Below are positions 12,181-21,489 of a stretch of 64,000 nt of DNA, piece by piece; position 1 is the first letter of the stretch, and each line of letters begins with the position of its first letter. The position numbers and the translations under genes were made by a program. The notes beneath the pieces were generated by a model, which was not told where the DNA came from, searched no databases, and was given only the letters and a program-made list of their open reading frames with translations. This DNA is from Scleroderma bovista (taxonomy: Eukaryota; Basidiomycota; Agaricomycetes; Boletales; Sclerodermataceae). The stretch lies in contig JAYMGJ010000047.1 in the NCBI GenBank assembly GCA_037178675.1, forward strand, positions 1-64,000. Direction: 5' to 3'.

Positions 12181-13083
12181 ATGGTACACCAATGATATGT
12201 ATATTGTGCTGATCCTGTAGTGCCGATAGTATGTTGTGCTGCTGTTCTGCTGTGCCATGTTGTGCCGCATCCAGGCTTGTGCTGAAAGTGTAGTGCCACA
12301 TGTATGTACTGCCGCATCCTGGCTTAATGGTACTATGAGAGCTGCATATATGCGGCACTACATTTAGACAATGAACATGGTATCTAGGGCCTGTTGGGTA
12401 TACTGGAATGCCAACCTCATGGCCCATCATACCGAAGGGGAAGCCAACATACAGGCCTGCCCGACTACATAGTTGTCACCACATTGAGGGCTTGCTTCAT
12501 TCTCTGGGATACCACATTCATAACCTGTGACTTTGAAATATACTTGCAAGGTTTCCCCACATAGCTATATAACACCTTTACTAGGGCCCATCTAATGCTA
12601 TGGGACATCATACCCATATGCTGGCCACCCTGACTATATAAATGACACTGACTCCAGGGCCTGCTCATAGTCATGGGACACCACCCCCATGGCTTGCTAC
12701 TCTGAAGGGTACACCCTATATGCAGCCCATTGGGAAGCAAGGGACACTATATATGCGGCTTTACACCAAGGCCAGGGCAACAACCCTACAGCCCAATAAA
12801 ACATATGGGACACACCATTCTATCAGCCCACCAACAGAAACAGGACACCAATTCCACAGCTTGATGCAAAGTATGCAACACTGGCACTGCAGCCCTTCTA
12901 TTCATTTGCATGGCTAGGGCTCCATAGTAGAATAGAGTACACCATCTCCAGGGCCCCCTGATCCTATAGATGATCATGTTCCTGGGGCTGTCATGTAATA
13001 ATGGGACACCATCATAGTGGGCTTGACACATTGTGAGACACCAATTTAGTGTATGGTTCTTTGGCCACATTGCTGCAACTACT

Positions 13084-13455
13084 ACCCTAGTCCTTTGCCG
13101 CAATGCCATGGCGGCTGCCCTGCTGCAATCATTCAGCCTCAATGCCGTGGCAACCCTGTGGCATTCACCTCTGGCCACATTGCTATGGCAGTGCCCTGCT
13201 GCAATCATTCAGCCTCAATGTTGCAGCAACCCTGTGGCATTCACCTCTGGCTGCATTGCTATGGCAGCGCCCTGCTGCAATCATTCGGCCTCAATGCCAT
13301 GGCAACCCTGTGGCATTTACTTCTGGCTGGCGGCTGCCCTGCTGCAATCATTCGGCCTCAATGCCGCGGCAACCCTGTGGCATTCACCTCTGGCCGCATT
13401 GCTATGGCGGCTGCCCTGCTGCAATCATTCGGCCTCAATGCCGGCTGCATAAGGC
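13084..13455. repeat. 76-bp satellite array
   Basis: Five copies. TGCTGCAATC recurs at 13121, 13197, 13273, 13340 and 13417. The unit combines a TCATTC-GCCTCAATGCC segment with CACCTCTGGCC-type sequence. Confidence 0.9.
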
Positions 13456-13683
13456 CCTTTTGCCACAGTCCATTCTGATCTAGTGTACCAGTGTGTCAGC
13501 CCACTGATATTGCTTGGTGACAACCTCTCCATGAGCCACCAATATTGCATGGTGAAACTGCTTACATTAGCCCACTCGTATGGCATGGGGATGCGCCATA
13601 GCTGGGCCCTATCCCAGCTGGCCATGTAGAACGGCCAATTGTCAGCTTCGTCTGTCCGTGTTGTATGGGACAATGCAGGTGCA

Positions 13684-14322
13684 TTATGTGCGGGAAGAGG
13701 CGCCTTTCTGCTCGAAAGAGAGCGTGGCAGCCTTGACGATCCCATCGGGCTTCAGATTCTTGATCTCATCCGGCGACGTTTGGCTGAGTATCTGAGCTAC
13801 GACCTCCATAGTGGGAGGGAGCTTGCATAGAATGATCATGGCCTGCACGGGGGCAGGGAATTTGAAGCCGGCATCTTTGAGGTAGGCGAAGTGGCTAAGC
13901 ACTTTGGTGATAGCCGGAGCGGGATGGGAGCCAGCGGGGATGGTAGTCGAAAGGAGCTTGCTAAGCTCAGCGTAAGCGGAGCCGATACTGGGGGCGCCAA
14001 AGTTTTTCTTCAGGTGGTCCCAGACTTCCTTAATGCTGTCAAGATTCGAGACGGCAACTTGGATAGAGGGGGTGAGGCGCAAGGTGATGTTACCGAGCGC
14101 TCTCTCGGTGTTGTCGTCCCACTCCTTACGGTCATCGTGGCCGTCAGCAGGTTGCGTCGTCGAGTAAATGTACCATTGGCCTTGTGCCCGGAGGTAGGCC
14201 TGCATAGAGGTGTGCCACTGCTGCCAGTTGGAGCCAGTGAACACGGGAACCATCTTGTCTAGAGCGCTGGACATGGTGATATTCTGTTGGGAGTCAACGG
14301 AGTCAGCAAATGAATGCGACAA
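13684..14322 (-). pseudogene. Copia gag, 5' portion
   Basis: A 212-codon minus-strand frame just inside the 5' LTR. The opening (V-P-V-F-T-G-S-N-W-Q-Q-W, then L-R-A-Q-G-Q-W) is the typical start of copia capsid domains of the UBN2 / retrotransposon gag type. Conserved features follow, including a W-D-H-L-K-K helix and a region around L-P-P-T-M. It ends at a TAA (13684-13686) a few codons before the satellite insertion; the downstream gag part lies at 8166-9034. Confidence 0.85.
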
Positions 14323-14644
14323 CGGACAAGCAAGAAAAGAAGAAACACCTGAGTGCTAGTGAAAGCACTTCTGTCAACAGCTAGCTCATGACTAGGTCAT
14401 GCCAGCGCAAGTCGTCGACGATGTTCGCCATGGTTGGTGCAAGTCATCGACGAACTTCGCCTGTGGCAGTACAGGTGCTCAACTAGGAGCTCACTGTCTG
14501 GCGCAAGTCGTCGACCGACTTCGCCTTGTGGCTGTGCAGGGGCTCAGCTAGGAGCTCACTGTGGTCCACAGCATCAAGCTAGTTAAAGCGACACTCAGGG
14601 AGCTGGAGCACTGCCTGGTGCATTGCTGCACACAGTGCGCTCAC

Positions 14645-14657
14645 AGGGCTCATAACC
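14645..14657 (-). other. Primer binding site, half-tRNA (initiator Met) type
   Basis: Directly next to the 5' LTR the minus strand reads GGTTATGAGCCCT. Its complement AGGGCTCATAACC matches the anticodon stem-loop of eukaryotic initiator tRNA-Met (anticodon CAT), not the tRNA 3' end. Use of an internally cleaved initiator tRNA is known for Drosophila copia. Confidence 0.75.
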
Positions 14658-14945
14658 TGTTGAAGCAATACCTATATACGTAGAGGAACTGCTACTCCAA
14701 CTCACCTGTTGGGTGGAGTGCACAACCAGAGATGGTAGCGGTAGCTGGTTAAGAGCTGTTATATTATATAAGCGATGAACGCTGTTTATATACAACAAAT
14801 AGTGTGACATGTGACTGTGACGCGTGACATGTGACATGTAACATCTACTCTAAAGAGGACTATTACTAAGTCTACACTAATATGGGTCACAGTCTTGTGC
14901 GCACTTCGTCGACGGTTTACGCCGGGTGCACGTGCGACTTCAACA
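14658..14945 (-). repeat. Copia element 5' LTR
   Basis: 288 bp, TGTTGAAG to CTTCAACA, followed by the duplication GAACT at 14946-14950. This is the transcription-start side for the minus-strand element. Confidence 0.95.
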
Positions 14946-15192
14946 GAACTTGCCTCACTTTGGCCGTCATCGCAAGTGCTCATGTGCGACCTCACGGAAA
15001 GCTCGCTCACGTCGAAGTCCCTTGTGGATTTCACAAATGCTTATTGTGGATGCATGGAGATGGGCACAGGCACCCCAAAGCTATGGAATTTATTGTCACA
15101 GCTGACGAGAACAAAGCGGCAGGAGTGGGAGAACATGCAAAAGGATTCTAGATTGGTATAGACTATATCTTTGTACTACTATATGAGCTCCT

Positions 15193-15873
15193 TTAATATT
15201 TATCCAGGTTGATGACATGTGCCTCGTCTATAACGAGCCCCCCAATGGAACCAGCATAGGGGGGTGACTGTACGAGGTCACAAAATTTCGAGTGCAAGTT
15301 TAGCATCTCTGGAGAGGTTGCTATGACTTGGTAGGTACTATCCTTCAGATCCTGTACTTCTATCTCAATAAGTGATGGCCCACAGGAGAATATTCCGTGT
15401 CTGACCTGCAGTAAATCATCAGACCATGTTTCACCATTCACAGCCACTGCAGTCAATCCCATAGCCTTAAATCTTGAGGTCTGTTCATACAGAAGCAGTC
15501 AGCAGAGCTCAGGCAATGACTACCATTACCCAACCTGATCTTCTTCGAGTGCACTCAGAGGTGAGATCATGATGTAGGTTTTCTTTGGTTCAATGAATGC
15601 CAGCATCACGAATGGTAAGGTTTTTCCAGTCCCTGTCCCTGCAACAATGAGACAGTCCAAACCTAACAAAAAAGCTTCTGCAGCATCCAGCTGCCACTTG
15701 AAGGGCTCACGGCCTTCTGTACAGATGTGGAATGCATCTTTCAGTTGCTTGCACATGGAGGCAGAGTCGTAGCCATGATTTTTACTGGCTAGTTTGCGTG
15801 CAGCTTCAAGATTTTGATAAGATCATGCTTGTTCTGGATTGTGTGGTACCTCCGATGACTTCACCACGGCCAT
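15193..15873 (-). pseudogene. RecQ-like DEAH helicase, N-terminal fragment
   Basis: ATG at 15871-15873, in-frame TGA at 15823-15825 sixteen codons later, then an open frame with the P-loop A-G-T-G-T-G-K-T near 15640 and I-S-P-L-S-A-L (motif Ia region). A 54-base GT-AG intron (15481-15534) joins to A-V-A-V-N and the Walker B box V-I-D-E-A-H near 15215. The gene stops there: helicase motifs III-VI, RQC and HRDC parts are absent. Motif order matches RecQ-type SF2 helicases that occur in many copies in Agaricomycetes. It lies inside the TIR element, convergent with the DUF6589-like gene. The TGA most simply derives from CGA. Confidence 0.8.
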
Positions 15874-16370
15874 ATGGAGTGGGCGCAACACACTCTTAGC
15901 TTTTGGAAGGTGTTACAGTGTGACAGATGTGACTCAATCCTCTCTAACTACTATGAAAGTCACCAGACGTTCTGGGTGACATACGAGCTGTCAAGACACT
16001 CGTTCTGCCTATATTAGGCAGTCACTGCCAGAACAGGGGGTAACGAGACTACTAGTTGATATGTTGTGAGCACAGCCTTCCATGGCCATATATAGAACAT
16101 GTCTATTTTATATTATTTGAAGATGACTGCATGGTCTTACCATACACCTACTATGAAAGTACCTGTATTTCAGATCCTTCTGTCTGTTGATCATGTTGAA
16201 AATGTACTTTCCTATTCCACCATGCACCATACTATGCAAGCTGATAGTCATTGCCTCTGCAAGAGTGATCTACCCCAGGAACTACAATATTTATGTACAG
16301 TTATTGGTCAATACAAACTTTGCAGTCTTGTCTAACACTGTATCATAGGGGGAGAAATTGATAATGGCCA

Positions 16371-16548
16371 TATAATTATCTTTTCACAAATTGCATTATG
16401 TCAGTCATGCTGAATCCGACAGCTGTTGGTAACTTAATGACATGGATCATATAATGACAATTAATTATTTTTTCATGAGTTGCATTATGTCAGTCATGCT
16501 GAATTAGATAGCTGTTGGTAACTTAATGACAAGATCATATATCAGTAT
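16371..16548. repeat. Two-copy 89-bp direct repeat
   Basis: TTGCATTATGTCAGTCATGC recurs at 16391 and 16480, and flanking sequence repeats as well. The surrounding 16061-16840 is AT-rich with no gene recognised. Confidence 0.8.
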
Positions 16549-16844
16549 GTCATGAGGCTGAATATATGATATATATGATCAAGTTATTTGTTTTGTAATC
16601 ATAGCTTATCATGGATCGACGGTCCCCGTGATGGCAATCCAACGGCACGCTGCTGGCACTTCGAACCTAGCCGTGAGTATTGTTCCTGTGCCACTATTCT
16701 GCCGTCCTCACGCACATAAGACGTCGACAAACCAGAGAGAACTAACCTCACTGTATCACCACAAGCTACACACCTACCGTTTCCATCCAGCAACCTGTGA
16801 CCGATCTCAAGTCATATTATTTCGGTTAGAAGAGGTATGGATAC

Positions 16845-17015
16845 CATTCACTGTGGATGATCCCACCGAAACTGATGCGCACTTGTGCAGCATGCGCATG
16901 ATCGACGTAAAAGCCTTTCTTAGGAGGGAGAATTTGATTAGCAGTGGATAGTGAGTGGACCGTCGCACCAATGTCCTCGAGTTCGGTGATGACGAGACTC
17001 GGTATGCTCACCTCT
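16845..17015 (+). pseudogene. HET-domain gene, 5' fragment
   Basis: Aligns with the 5' end of the HET gene on the other strand (21285-21500): S-M-R-M-I-D-V-K-A-F-L here against S-M-R-L-I-K-V-E-A-F-L there, then D-D-E-T-R-Y-A. Similarity also extends upstream (16660-16845) into non-coding sequence of that gene. A TAG at about 16950 breaks the frame. Homology stops at about 17015, just before the conserved S-H-x-W of the HET domain, where Dicer-like sequence begins. Confidence 0.75.
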
Positions 17016-17035
17016 GAGGGCCAGAACGTGCATAT

Positions 17036-18397
17036 ATGGCGGTACACACGATCCCAGAGCAGGCGGACGTGTTTTTGCATATGTTACACTCGTTCCATTC
17101 CGTGCATCAGGCGTTTCCACGGCTCAGTCTGCAGGATTGTATGGAAGCCACTCTTGCAGCTGCATTTTTGACGGGTGGTGTCGAAATGGCATTGCGGACG
17201 GGCGAAGCGCTGGGAATGTCGGTTGGTGGCCCGATCCCGTGGAGCATGAGGTATTCGCGTCCGCCCGAGTCGTTACCCATCTCCCTCTCTTTGCGGATTT
17301 GCAGGCTGCTATGGGGTACGAATTTCACCGAGGCCAGTTGCTCATAGAGGCGGTAACGCATCCATCGTTTGCTACATCGGCTGGTGCGTCGTATCAACGC
17401 TTAGAATTCCTCGGCGATGGTGAGTGCTGTGACATTTTTTCAGAAGTCAGCTCTGACTTGGTTTTTCATAGCCGTGATTGACATCGTGGTGATGCGTCAT
17501 TTGTTCCACAGGTTCCCAGAGGCGACGTCTGGTCATCTGTCCGCTGCGCGATCTCGCGCTGTCTGTGGTCCTACACTCGCCTCCATCGCCGTGAGGCGTC
17601 TGGAATTGCACAAACACCTTTTGATAAATAATATCGAGCTCAGCACGGCGATAACTCGGCATGTACCCCTACTCGAGTCGCTCTTACCGGAGGATGTGAT
17701 TGTCAAGGGTTGGAAATATGACCCGCCCAAGGCACTGAGTGATGTACTGGAAAGTCTGATCGGTGCTGTGCTGGTAGACAGCGCTTACGACTTTGAACGG
17801 ACAGCTGCAGTTGTGGAGGTTGTAATGAGCATATATTGGATGTGCTCACGACTAATCTTCCTCGTGATCCCGTGTCAGAGCTCATGGTATGTGTTGCGAC
17901 AGCAGGGTGCAAACGCATTAGTTTCCAGCAAGTAACTTTGCGGATTGTTCATTCTGGTCGTTCGTTCTTCCTTATTCTCAGAGTAATGTCGATCTCCGGC
18001 GGAATGACAGTGTGTCAGTGATTGTTCATGACATTGCAGTAGTCGGACCGATTACTCCCACCAATCTTTCACTGTCCAAGGGACTTGCTGCAGAACGTGC
18101 CCGCAACTTGTTATGTGATCCCAATTTCGAGATGAACCTTACCTGTCTGTGTATCTGCGGGAAGCCACCCCCGGGCCGGTGGTACCTCCAGATTCCGGTG
18201 ATTCGATCGACTCCATCGTCGATGCACTTGCTGCACCCAGGCTTTCAGACGAGACCGAAGAAGGTTTTGCGACCTTGGCTAAACAGAAACTGGAAGAAGA
18301 TCATGCATCGAACCAGAATGGCGTAGAGGACGTTGATCAAGGAGAAGAGGAAGGGGACGAGGAATTCGATATTGATGGTGTCACGATGGAAGAATGA
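17036..18397 (+). pseudogene. Dicer-like protein, C-terminal fragment
   Basis: The sequence covers the end of the first RNase III domain (D-C-M-E-A-T-L near 17135) and the second one (A-V-T-H-P-S, then R-L-E-F-L-G-D near 17405, and A-L-S-D-V-L-E-S-L-I-G-A near 17750). Acidic catalytic residues E-x-x-x-G-D and D-x-x-E are kept. Two GT-AG introns are visible (17420-17471 and 17932-17981). The frame must change near 17283 and near 17830, and possibly again near 18140, where two alternative C-termini are open; the acidic one ends at 18397. The helicase, DUF283 and PAZ parts are missing; a HET gene fragment abuts instead. Dicer cuts double-stranded RNA in RNA silencing; this copy is non-functional. 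Confidence 0.8.
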
Positions 18398-19474
18398 AGA
18401 AATGACACAAAACAATCTCTGGCTCTATCTTACAGAGTTCCTTTGCCAGATCCAGCTTGGGGATTCAAAAATAGGTTTGAAAATAACTGTTGACAGTCTT
18501 TCGCTCGCTGAGCGAACGGTTGTTGTTGACAGTTGTCTCCGCCGCTAGCTTCCGTTCTCTTGTTCGCATACATATTCCTGCTCCGTCGATTGATGCCATG
18601 TTCGCTATCATTTGCAGGTTCTTTGTACAAAAGTAGCTGTGTATTTCTTGGGCTTGATAGATGCATGGGGAGTTCTCCCCGCGCGCTAACCTTGTGTAAT
18701 TGTATCTTACCGTGAATCAAACGAGATTCCGTATTCCATTTGGGTGGGAGATTTACTGCTCCGTTTGTGGGGCAAATGCGCTGTTAATATTGTTATGATC
18801 TCACTGCCAGGCCTGCCAAGAGTGAAGACATCGCGCACTGAGGAAGAATCACAAGTGATTAGTGCTAACCAGTACTTTCATTGGCCTTGAGCAGACCAAA
18901 TGAGGGATGTTCTTGTACAGGGATGCAGACAGCGTGTGGTACAGCTTTGCCCGGTTTGTTGCAAGTGCTAGGGATAGAAACTTGACTAGGACTGGTTCAC
19001 CACTTCATCTCATCTATATCCTTAACCCCCACGCATTCGTCTCCCTCGCAACTCGTCGCCTGACCGCTCTCCTGACATAGAACCAGCACTTTCATTTCGG
19101 TGCCAAACAAACGGTTTTGCGATGCTGCACAATGGTGTTGTGATGTTTGAGCAAGCATCGTAAGGACGAGGAGGACATTGTATGATCCTTGTGACGAGGT
19201 ATCTGTTGGTGAGTCGAGTAGAGCATGAAGTCAGCAATGATTTGAGGTCGTCGTTACTTGGAAGTGACACCATCAGTGGTTTGTATAAAGCGAGTTCGTT
19301 GAAGTTTGACAGATCCAAGGCGTACACGTAATTTATTGAAGATATCTGGCACTGCCTTGGGGTGATGTCCGCCATTAAAGAAAGCGACTCGAAGTCAGCA
19401 CAAAGGTTTCCTTCGCAACAGAATTCCTCCGAGTCCGTAAAGTGACCATAGTCCCCCAGCTGCTCTCGTGAGGC
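18398..19474. other. Intergenic, no gene seen
   Basis: Short frames only (longest 117 codons at 19022-19375 on the minus strand), with no recognisable motif or codon pattern. Confidence 0.5.
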
Positions 19475-21418
19475 TCAAACACTATGAAAGGCATGCATGC
19501 TCACTTTGATGCCATCGGGTGCAGCGGAGAAAACACCGGGCACCCCGCGTATTTCGTAGCTACCGCACATCTTCTGCCGATCGAGCATCATGAGACCCCG
19601 CCAGTCACAGCCGGGATCGTCTGTTCCCTAAATAAACAGTGATATCAGTGCCAATGAGACGTGCAAAAAAAAACTACCCACGTCAACATCGAAGGCTGTC
19701 CATTCACCCGAAACGTCACCGAAACCGGGATCGTGGAATATGTCAAGCTTAATTCCACACACCCCTGAGCTCTTCCACATGACAGACGAAGTCTGAAGAA
19801 TGCTGGTGGTCTGAGGGAGACGGGTCTGCATAATGCAGACCCGGCCATAGCGTTCAGAGCCAGAACGCGCCTTATTCATGGCTTGTGCATGCTCTGGCGC
19901 TCTGACCAGCATTTGAAAGTATTCATACTTGGCATAGTCCTTCCATGAAAGCTGCAGAGTTGTGTAAAATGTACCAGAACTGACATGTATCCAGTCCCTG
20001 CCAAAAGATTGTCCAAGGCCGACTACAAAATGATGTTTAATTGAACTATCAGAATAGACTTTGATGCAAAGGGGACCGGTGTTGGACAGCGTCAGCGCGC
20101 CTCCCGTGAATGTCTTTGGGTACGCGTCGCAGCAAGTGAAGTCATTCTCGGTGAGTGCGCTATCGTCAATTTCGAATGTGGTGTTGCGATGCGGCAGGTC
20201 TTGGTATCTGAGATAGACTTGATGGAATTGTGGTGATCCCTCTAGCATCTGAGCGAATGGATACCTATAGTAATTGGATTCCAACAAAGTCAAAGCGATG
20301 GTCACCGGTGGATCCCATCGACCACGACGGCATGGCAGCCAGGCTTCGAAGAGGGTGCGAGAGTCGCGAGAGGGACGGACGAACAGCCAAATTTGGATGC
20401 CACGGTTTGTGATCGAGAATGTGCCGAGTCGATCCTCGATTGAGTCGATTGAGTCCAGCTCTTCTTCTGGGATGTCCTTCTTGAGAAATTTGATGAATTC
20501 ATCGTGACCCATCACCTCCATTGTACCACAAGACCGGAAGTCGCTCAGGTCATCTGCAAGGATGCTGCCAGGCTGCATTGTATCTTTATACCACGCAAAG
20601 ATGCTTTGGTCGTTTGATGCGCGGATGATCTCCAGCTGAAGACGACGAAAAGCCTTCTTCCCCTCTCCATACAGCATCGGCATATTCACGTCCAGCAGAC
20701 CCATCAGCGAATAAGCTCGGTCTTCCACTCGCGTTGTCGTTCGATTGGCCGCCCACGACATGATTTGAGCAACACACGGACGGTTTCCGCGAAGTCCATG
20801 AATCAATATATGCTTCGGAATTCCAGTAATATTTCGTAAGGTAGGTGCAAGTGTCCTCTTGTAACCAATGCTTTGCCAATGCTTGTTGAAGAACTGGACG
20901 TTGCTTGGCGCTATCAGCTCTTGTAGTGTCCACCCACGCGAGAACCACTCCGGCCAGCCATCGAACTTGAGATATCTTTCATCGTCTCTCGCAGTGGGAA
21001 AGGATGAAGCGGGGACATCGTGGAGGTACGCATAGCATACCTTGGCGTTTTCATACCATCGATACATGGAATTGATGGCCTCGGATAGCTCTGCGCTGCA
21101 TCGCTTGTCGATACAGCAGGTGTCGACCCACAACCACTCATATCCGTCAGTCTGAGCCTGCTTGCAGCTCTGAAGGATCTTTTGATAGCCATCACGCTGG
21201 CGAATCTCGTCTCTCTGCGCCACGGCCATCTTTGCAAGCTTGGCCATTTCCCTATAGTCCACTTCCACTTCTCGCTTCATCCACCGATGCGATAGAATCG
21301 CATACTTTGTTTCTTCGTCATCATTGAACTCAAGGGCATTCTTGCGATGGTCCACTGGCTTTCCCTCTTCAATCAAATGCTCCCTCTCGAGAAAGGCTTC
21401 TACTTTGATCAGGCGCAT
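19475..21418 (-). CDS. HET-domain protein
   Basis: Start chosen at 21418 (M-R-L-I, the usual opening of HET proteins); exon 1 21418-19682, intron 19681-19628 (GT-AG), exon 2 19627-19475, 629 aa. The HET signature blocks are all present: Y-A-I-L-S-H-R-W near residue 40, W-L-W-V-D-T-C-C-I-D-K near 90, and R-G-W-T-L-Q-E-L-I-A-P near 155. The C-terminal half is the variable region of this family. HET proteins control vegetative incompatibility and programmed cell death in filamentous fungi; the partner is not predictable. An in-frame TGA at 21485-21487 lies upstream where the paralogue fragment at 16845 has CGG, so an N-terminal extension may have been lost, or the region is untranslated leader. 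Confidence 0.85.
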
Positions 21419-21489
21419 GCTGGACAAGTGCGCATCAGTCACAACGAGATCATTAACTTCGGGTAGTGTCCATACCTCTTCAAATCAGA

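Larger units (their letters stand above)
9045..13655. mobile_element. TIR-bounded satellite block inserted in gag
   Basis: The two ends are imperfect inverted repeats: GACGATGACAATCGGCCGTG from about 9053, and GACGAAGCTGACAATTGGCC read inward on the minus strand from about 13652. Alignment continues for about 30 bases. Just outside lie near-identical 10-mers CCGTGTTATA (9035-9044) and CCGTGTTGTA (13656-13665), a candidate target duplication with one transition. If one copy is removed, the gag frame resumes. The interior has no transposase and consists of three unrelated tandem arrays plus degenerate repeats (12180-13080). It is probably a non-autonomous DNA element that captured or expanded satellites. 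The outermost few bases of the ends do not align well, so exact limits are uncertain. Confidence 0.6.
4324..14945 (-). mobile_element. Ty1/copia LTR retrotransposon, defective
   Basis: Two 288-bp LTRs (98.6% identical) bound a minus-strand gag-pol. Direct repeats GAACT lie at 4319-4323 and 14946-14950. Order along the minus strand is LTR, primer site, gag, protease, integrase, reverse transcriptase, RNase H, polypurine tract, LTR: the copia order. Total length is 10.6 kb because a 4.6-kb satellite block (9045-13655) sits in gag. Without it the element is about 6.0 kb, normal for the family. Three TGA codons break pol, so it cannot make an intact polyprotein. It inserted into the DUF6589-like gene of the outer DNA element. 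Confidence 0.95.
3869..15161 (+). pseudogene. DUF6589-like gene, 5' part, split by a copia element
   Basis: The reading frame starts at 3869 with an acidic, Pro-rich leader, then L-S-W-G-D-P and further on M-V-S-K-E-L-P-H-I-L-E-R-W. This pattern recalls the N-terminal part of the multicopy DUF6589 proteins of Agaricomycetes. An in-frame TGA at 4154-4156 interrupts it; the same frame continues past it, and CGA (Arg) is the simplest ancestral codon. At 4323 the copia element begins. After its right LTR and the GAACT duplication the same frame resumes at 14951 and runs to 15161, including T-P-K-L-W-N-L-L, which fits a family segment. The rest of the family protein is missing, lost with the element's interior. 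Function of the family is unknown; association with a TIR element suggests a mobility role, which is inference. Confidence 0.65.
3455..16051. mobile_element. TIR DNA transposon derivative carrying DUF6589-like and RecQ-like gene ends
   Basis: The left end (3455 inward, with the MITE at 3476-3711 removed) and the reverse complement of the right end (16051 inward) align for roughly 125 bases. Both start TAGTCTYGYWACCC and share CAGAACGTCTGGTGACTTTC (3776-3795 and its complement 15957-15976). Both ends contain GGTGAC/GTCACC inverted motifs and a near-palindrome around CTGCCCAATATGGGCAG. Directly outside lie 9-bp direct repeats CTAGTTGAT at 3446-3454 and 16052-16060, a target-site duplication. 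Without the nested MITE and copia element the unit is only about 1.7 kb. It holds the 5' part of a DUF6589-like gene (+) facing the 5' part of a RecQ-like helicase gene (-), meeting near 15165-15190. That layout suggests an internal deletion from a larger autonomous element. Superfamily is not assignable: 9-bp duplications occur in MULE-type elements, but no known transposase is seen. Confidence 0.8.
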
